Below are positions 60,370-64,000 of a stretch of 64,000 nucleotides of DNA, piece after piece. The stretch is from Hydrocarboniphaga daqingensis (GTDB lineage: Bacteria; Pseudomonadota; Gammaproteobacteria; Nevskiales; Nevskiaceae), in assembly GCF_900129825.1 (NCBI RefSeq), contig NZ_FQWZ01000002.1, positions 332,680 to 396,679 on the forward strand. The letters are read 5' to 3'. A program made the translations under genes and the position numbers. Every line of letters begins with the position of its first letter. Position 1 is the stretch's first letter. The notes under the pieces were generated by a model. It ran no database searches, was not told the DNA's origin, and worked only from the letters and a program-made list of their open reading frames with translations.

Positions 60370-61344
60370 TCAGGGCGTCGCCGCTCGCGGCGGCAGGGCC
60401 CAAGCCGCGCGCCAGGGCGTGTAGAAGTCCAGTGTCGCGGGGACAGCCCCGCGCAGTCCACAAACCGCGCTGGCGAATTCGGCCGCGCGCTGCAGCGTCA
60501 GCGATAGCGGCCAGTCGAGCGCGATGCCGGCCAGCGTGATTGCGCTGAACGCGTCGCCGGCGCCGACGGTGTCCACCAACTGCGACTGCGGCGATGCGCG
60601 CCCGGCGCTGACGCAGACACCATCGCGGTCGAAGCGGGCATAGCCTTCAGCGCCATAGGTGACGATCAGTTGCCGGGCTGCGATCCGCGACATCAGCGCG
60701 TTGACGGCCGACAGGCGCGTGCCCGATAGCGGCGGACGCATCGGCAGGTCGCCGATCACGCCGAACCAGCTACCGACACGCAGCAGTTCCTGCTCGTTGA
60801 GCTTGAGCGTGTCGGCGCGCGCACTCAAACCGGCGGCGGTGGCCACGTCGATCTGTCCGTCGCGCCAGTTCAGGTCGACGAACACACGGGCCTGCGGACA
60901 GGCGTCGATGCAGGCTTGCAGTGCGGCACGCGACGGCGCGGCGCGAGCCGCCAGCGTGCCGTGATACAGCAGCAGCCCGGGGGACTGCGATATCCCGGCG
61001 AGCGCCGTCAGCGCGTCGCTCGCATCGATGGCGTCATACGCTTGGTCGCGCAGGATTTCGAAGCGATGGCCTTGTCCGGCGACTTCGTGAACGCGCACCT
61101 GGCCGGTTGGCAGGTGATCGTCGATCTGCAAGCCGGCGCGTGGCAATGCATAGGCCTGGAAGTCGTGCTCGATCAGCGCGCCATAGCGGTCGCGCCCGAT
61201 TCGCGTCAGCACGCGCGGCGACAGGCCGAGGCCGGCCAGATGACGCGCGACGTTGAACGGCGCGCCGCCGACCACGGGGCCGTCGGCGAAGTCGTCGACC
61301 AGTGCTTCACCGAAGACCAACAGCGGCAGCGCGGACCGGGTCAT
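60370..61344 (-). CDS. PfkB-family fructokinase
   Basis: 324 residues (ATG 61344; a GTG one codon earlier is possible). GGAPFNVARHLAGLG (26-40) binds sugar, and DTVGAGDAFS (258-267) carries the catalytic Asp264 and anion hole. The operon context, after a sucrose-splitting enzyme, makes fructose the likely substrate, giving fructose 6-phosphate for central metabolism. The gene starts 10 bp after the sucrose hydrolase stop. Confidence 0.9.
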   Translation of the reverse strand: MTRSALPLLVFGEALVDDFADGPVVGGAPFNVARHLAGLGLSPRVLTRIGRDRYGALIEHDFQAYALPRAGLQIDDHLPTGQVRVHEVAGQGHRFEILRDQAYDAIDASDALTALAGISQSPGLLLYHGTLAARAAPSRAALQACIDACPQARVFVDLNWRDGQIDVATAAGLSARADTLKLNEQELLRVGSWFGVIGDLPMRPPLSGTRLSAVNALMSRIAARQLIVTYGAEGYARFDRDGVCVSAGRASPQSQLVDTVGAGDAFSAITLAGIALDWPLSLTLQRAAEFASAVCGLRGAVPATLDFYTPWRAAWALPPRAATP

Positions 61345-61353
61345 CACCGATGC

Positions 61354-63216
61354 TCAGCCGATGCGTTGCAGCCAGCGCTGCGACCAGGCGTCGAGTGTCA
61401 ACGATGTCGTCGACACTGACGCGTTCGCAAGTCGGTCGTGCCAGGTCGCGCCCGCATCCAGGCCGAGTGACGACAGATCGATCTGCAGCGCTTCGCTGCT
61501 GAAGTTGGCCAGCATTACGAAGTCGCCGCCGCGTTGGTAGGCCAGCAGCGCCGGCTGTGCCGACGGCAGCAGCGTCAACGGCGCGTCGGCCGACAGCGAC
61601 GCGAGGTGCCCACGCAACTGGATCATGTTTCGCAGGCGCTGATACAGCCGTCCGGCTTCGGTGTCGGGATCGTGGCGCTGCTGCAGTCGTGTCAAATCCA
61701 GCGGTGGCCGTTGCAGCCAGCGGCCGTCGATCTTTTGCGCCGCTCGCGAGTCGTCGCTGTCGTCATTGGTCATGCCCAGTTCGTCGCCCATGTACAGCAG
61801 CGGCAGGCCGCCGAGCGTCAGGGCCACGCCATGCAGCAGGTGCAAGCGGCGCTCGGCTTGTTCGCGTTCCAACGTGCTGCGGGCCCGATTGCGACCGAGC
61901 AGCGACGCCGACATGCCGTTGCTGCCGTGGATGCCATCGGCGTCGTCGGCCTGAAAGCTGGTGCCTTCGGCAAAGCTGTCAGCGTCGACACCGCTGTAGA
62001 AGCGCGCCACTTTCGATAAGCGCTGCAAGCCGCCATTGGCTTCGGCGTCGGGGCGCAGCACGTTCCAGCCGATATCGTCGTGGCAGCGGATGTACGTGAT
62101 CCACGAACCCCGCGCCGGCAGCGGCGGCATGCTGGCGATCACCGACTGCAGCAGATCGGTGCGCTGCTCGGCGACCGCGGCCCAGCAAGCGGCCATCGCG
62201 CTGCTGTGATATGCCAGATCGCATTCGCGGCCGTGTGCATCGCCCGTGCCGAAGTAGGGCGCCAACTCCGGCGTCGGCACGATGGCCTCCGCTTTCAGCA
62301 GCACGCCCGGCGCCACCAGCTTGGCGACGGCACGCAGCGCTTGCAGTACCCAGTGTGCTTCAGGTTGGTTGCGGCAATCGGTACCGGGGCGCTTCCAGAT
62401 GTACGGCGCCGAGTCGAGCCGGAACACATCCACGCCGCGATTGGCGAGACGCAGCATCGCTTGCGCGATCTCGGCGAACACCGCCGGGTTGGCGTAGTTC
62501 AGATCCCACTGATACGGAAAGAACGTCGTCCAGACCCAGGCATTCAAGGCCTCGACGTAGGTGAAGTTGCCCGGTGCCGTGCGCGGAAAGATCTGCACCA
62601 GCGTCTGCTCGTAGGCATCGGGCTCGGTGCGGTCGGCAAAGCAATGGAAGAACGCGCGGTGGTGGGCGTCTCCTGCCGCTGCGGCGTGCGCCCACGGGTG
62701 ATCGTCGGCGACATGGTTCAGTACCAGATCCGAGCACAGGCTGATGCCGGCTGCGCGCAGGTCGGCGGTCAGCGCTTCGAGGTCTTCCATGCTGCCGAGC
62801 CGCGGTTCGATTTCATCGAAACTGGCCACGGCAAAGCCCCCGTCGCTGTCGCCTGCACGAGCCCGTAGAAACGGCAGCAAATGCAGATAACGAACACCGA
62901 GTTCACGCAAGTAATCAATGCGGCTGCGCACACCTTGCAAGTCGCCGCCGAAGCGATCGACGTAGCTGCAGTAGCCGAGCATCGTCTGATGCTGGAACCA
63001 GCCGGGGTCGGCCTCACGCGCGGCGTCGAGGGCCTGCAGTGCGGCGCTGCGTTCGCGGTGCAGCTGGCGGAGCTGATCGAGCAGCTGCGCGTACCAGGGC
63101 TCGAAGCCCGGTGTGTGGCCATAAAGCTGTCGCAGACGATGCTGCAACAGCGAGTTTTGTTCGGACAGCCGCCGATCGAACTGACGATCGGCGTTGTCGG
63201 TTTGCGTCGTGCTCAT
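61354..63216 (-). CDS. GH13 sucrose hydrolase / amylosucrase
   Basis: 620 residues from ATG 63216; TTG 63237 would add seven residues. The GH13 subfamily 4 barrel has nucleophile Asp268 in FRLDSAPY, acid/base Glu310 in LLKAEAIV and stabilising Asp380 in RCHDDIGW, with the all-helical N-terminal domain (1-90) and C-terminal beta domain of this group. Members either hydrolyse sucrose (Xanthomonas SUH, SuxB) or use it to build alpha-1,4-glucan (Neisseria amylosucrase). No signal peptide, so cytoplasmic. Hydrolysis versus polymer formation cannot be decided by eye. Confidence 0.9.
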   Translation of the reverse strand: MSTTQTDNADRQFDRRLSEQNSLLQHRLRQLYGHTPGFEPWYAQLLDQLRQLHRERSAALQALDAAREADPGWFQHQTMLGYCSYVDRFGGDLQGVRSRIDYLRELGVRYLHLLPFLRARAGDSDGGFAVASFDEIEPRLGSMEDLEALTADLRAAGISLCSDLVLNHVADDHPWAHAAAAGDAHHRAFFHCFADRTEPDAYEQTLVQIFPRTAPGNFTYVEALNAWVWTTFFPYQWDLNYANPAVFAEIAQAMLRLANRGVDVFRLDSAPYIWKRPGTDCRNQPEAHWVLQALRAVAKLVAPGVLLKAEAIVPTPELAPYFGTGDAHGRECDLAYHSSAMAACWAAVAEQRTDLLQSVIASMPPLPARGSWITYIRCHDDIGWNVLRPDAEANGGLQRLSKVARFYSGVDADSFAEGTSFQADDADGIHGSNGMSASLLGRNRARSTLEREQAERRLHLLHGVALTLGGLPLLYMGDELGMTNDDSDDSRAAQKIDGRWLQRPPLDLTRLQQRHDPDTEAGRLYQRLRNMIQLRGHLASLSADAPLTLLPSAQPALLAYQRGGDFVMLANFSSEALQIDLSSLGLDAGATWHDRLANASVSTTSLTLDAWSQRWLQRIG

Positions 63217-63265
63217 GACGTTCAAGAATCCATCCAATGGCAGTGAGCGGTGATCGCGGCGGCAA

Positions 63266-63291
63266 CACCCCTGGCCTTGCGGCCAGGGGTG
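63266..63291 (-). terminator. strong hairpin between receptor and sucrose hydrolase genes
   Basis: CACCCCTGGCC and GGCCAGGGGTG form a perfect 11-bp stem with a four-base loop, 7 bp after the receptor stop. On the minus strand it is followed by TTGCCG, not a T-run, so it should be a leaky terminator or a 3' stabilising structure that leaves receptor mRNA in excess over the downstream enzyme genes. Confidence 0.6.
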
Positions 63292-63297
63292 CGTCGT

Positions 63298-64000
63298 TTA
63301 GAACGAGTAGCGGATGCCAGCGCGAATCGTGCGGCCGTTGATCGAGCGGGCCGCACCACGGCCATCGTTCGATTCGGTGTAGCCGATCTCGTCGAGCAGG
63401 TTGTTGACACCCAGCGACAGTTCGACCGCATCGACCGGACGGTAGTTGGCGAAGCTGTTGACGACCACATAGGCCGGCAGCGTGACCGTCAGCGGGCCGG
63501 CGGTGCCGTCGTCCTTGGAGTCGGTGGTGCCGATGATGCTCAGGCCCAGCGATGCCTTGTCGAAGCTGTACGACGGCGTCAGCTGATAGATCACATCGGC
63601 TTGGCGCTTCGGCGCCTTGCCTTCGAGCGCCGGATTGTTCGACCGGGTGACTTCAGCATCGGTGTAGGTCAGGCCGCCACCGAGCGAGAAGCCGCCGATC
63701 GCATAGCCCATTTCCAGTTCGACACCTTGTGAGTCGTAGGTGTTGGCGCTCGCCTTCTGCGTGGTGACGTCGTAGTTGCTCTCGTCGGTCTTGGCCTTGA
63801 AGAAGGTCACGAACGTGCTCAACGCACCACTACGCCACTTCACGCCGGCTTCGGTCTGCTTGATCGTGTTGGTCGGCACCGGCGACGAGCCGTCGACCAA
63901 GCCGGCCGCGTTGAAGAACGTAATGCGATCGGCGTTGAACGCCACGCCATCGCTGTAGCGCGCAAACACCGCCAGATCCTGCGTGAAGCGGTAGTTGCTG
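63298..64000 (-). CDS. TonB-dependent receptor, C-terminal part (SuxA-like; runs off the window)
   Basis: The last ~234 codons of an outer-membrane beta-barrel receptor. Alternating strands (FVTFFKAKTDESNYDV, GVELEMGYAIGGFSLGGGLT in parts) end with VNNLLDEIGYTE and the final GIRYSF, the C-terminal Phe needed for barrel insertion and typical of TonB-dependent receptors. FARYSDGVAF near the window edge is the usual late-barrel motif. Being first in the operon with sucrose enzymes and a SuxC-like transporter, it is likely the sucrose receptor. A TonB-like protein is encoded at 3240-4541. Confidence 0.9.
   Translation of the reverse strand, partial: SNYRFTQDLAVFARYSDGVAFNADRITFFNAAGLVDGSSPVPTNTIKQTEAGVKWRSGALSTFVTFFKAKTDESNYDVTTQKASANTYDSQGVELEMGYAIGGFSLGGGLTYTDAEVTRSNNPALEGKAPKRQADVIYQLTPSYSFDKASLGLSIIGTTDSKDDGTAGPLTVTLPAYVVVNSFANYRPVDAVELSLGVNNLLDEIGYTESNDGRGAARSINGRTIRAGIRYSF

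Overview
The window is a stretch of GC-rich gammaproteobacterial chromosome, most like the Nevskiales/Xanthomonadales branch (Nevskia, Solimonas, Hydrocarboniphaga-type organisms). This placement is inferred from gene content and not proved. The supporting genes are a XanB2-like chorismatase, a Xanthomonas-type sucrose locus fed by a TonB-dependent receptor, a Marinobacter-type two-domain fatty acyl-CoA reductase, a POT peptide transporter, and the class-I housekeeping genes metH, mdh, glnK-amtB, his and tat. Genes are dense, often with start/stop overlaps (ATGA or GTGA), and high GC produces many long spurious antisense reading frames.

Layout. 0-12.7 kb: partial DUF3187 outer-membrane protein, DAHP synthase, a DUF5924 membrane protein coupled to a small Cys-rich protein, a TonB-like protein, a fatty acyl-CoA reductase next to a second SDR, a HIT protein coupled to a lipoprotein oligopeptidase B, an atypical SDR and a DUF1631-like protein. 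12.8-18.9 kb: metH behind a 20-bp palindrome, a hypothetical protein, a lipoprotein-type methyltransferase and slyD. 19.3-27.6 kb: an efflux operon with one adaptor, two RND permeases and a PAP2 phosphatase coupled between them. 27.6-33.7 kb: small membrane protein, M20 peptidase, YggU, POT transporter, ttcA and a TraB/GumN protein. 33.7-39.1 kb (minus strand): dtd, then hisBHAF-hisE running into tatABC, with hisI missing. 39.1-42.2 kb: a LpxL-type acyltransferase, then glnK-amtB with an NtrC site, a sigma-54 promoter and a terminator.

42.4-45.8 kb is an AT-richer accessory island. It holds a 5'-truncated Rhs core with a variable C-terminal domain and a coupled candidate immunity gene, followed by two orphan Rhs tips of one Cys-rich family, each with its own small downstream gene. 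A decayed IS3-type transposase remnant sits inside the third module. I read this as a cassette array of Rhs toxin tips and immunity genes, and it is the most interesting part of the window.

45.9-50.3 kb (minus): FAD oxidoreductase, DUF1365, CFA-synthase-like methyltransferase, DUF2062 and hotdog thioesterase, a membrane-lipid modification operon. 50.4-54.3 kb: tesA divergent from ybbA-ybbP, with touching start codons. 54.3-59.0 kb: small membrane protein, mdh, exported serine protease, YcgL, CorA-type transporter and chorismatase. 59.0-64.0 kb (minus): TonB-dependent receptor (partial), GH13 sucrose hydrolase/amylosucrase, PfkB fructokinase and an MFS sugar transporter, a sucrose uptake and catabolism operon with an intercistronic hairpin after the receptor gene. 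I saw no rRNA, tRNA, CRISPR array or replication origin.
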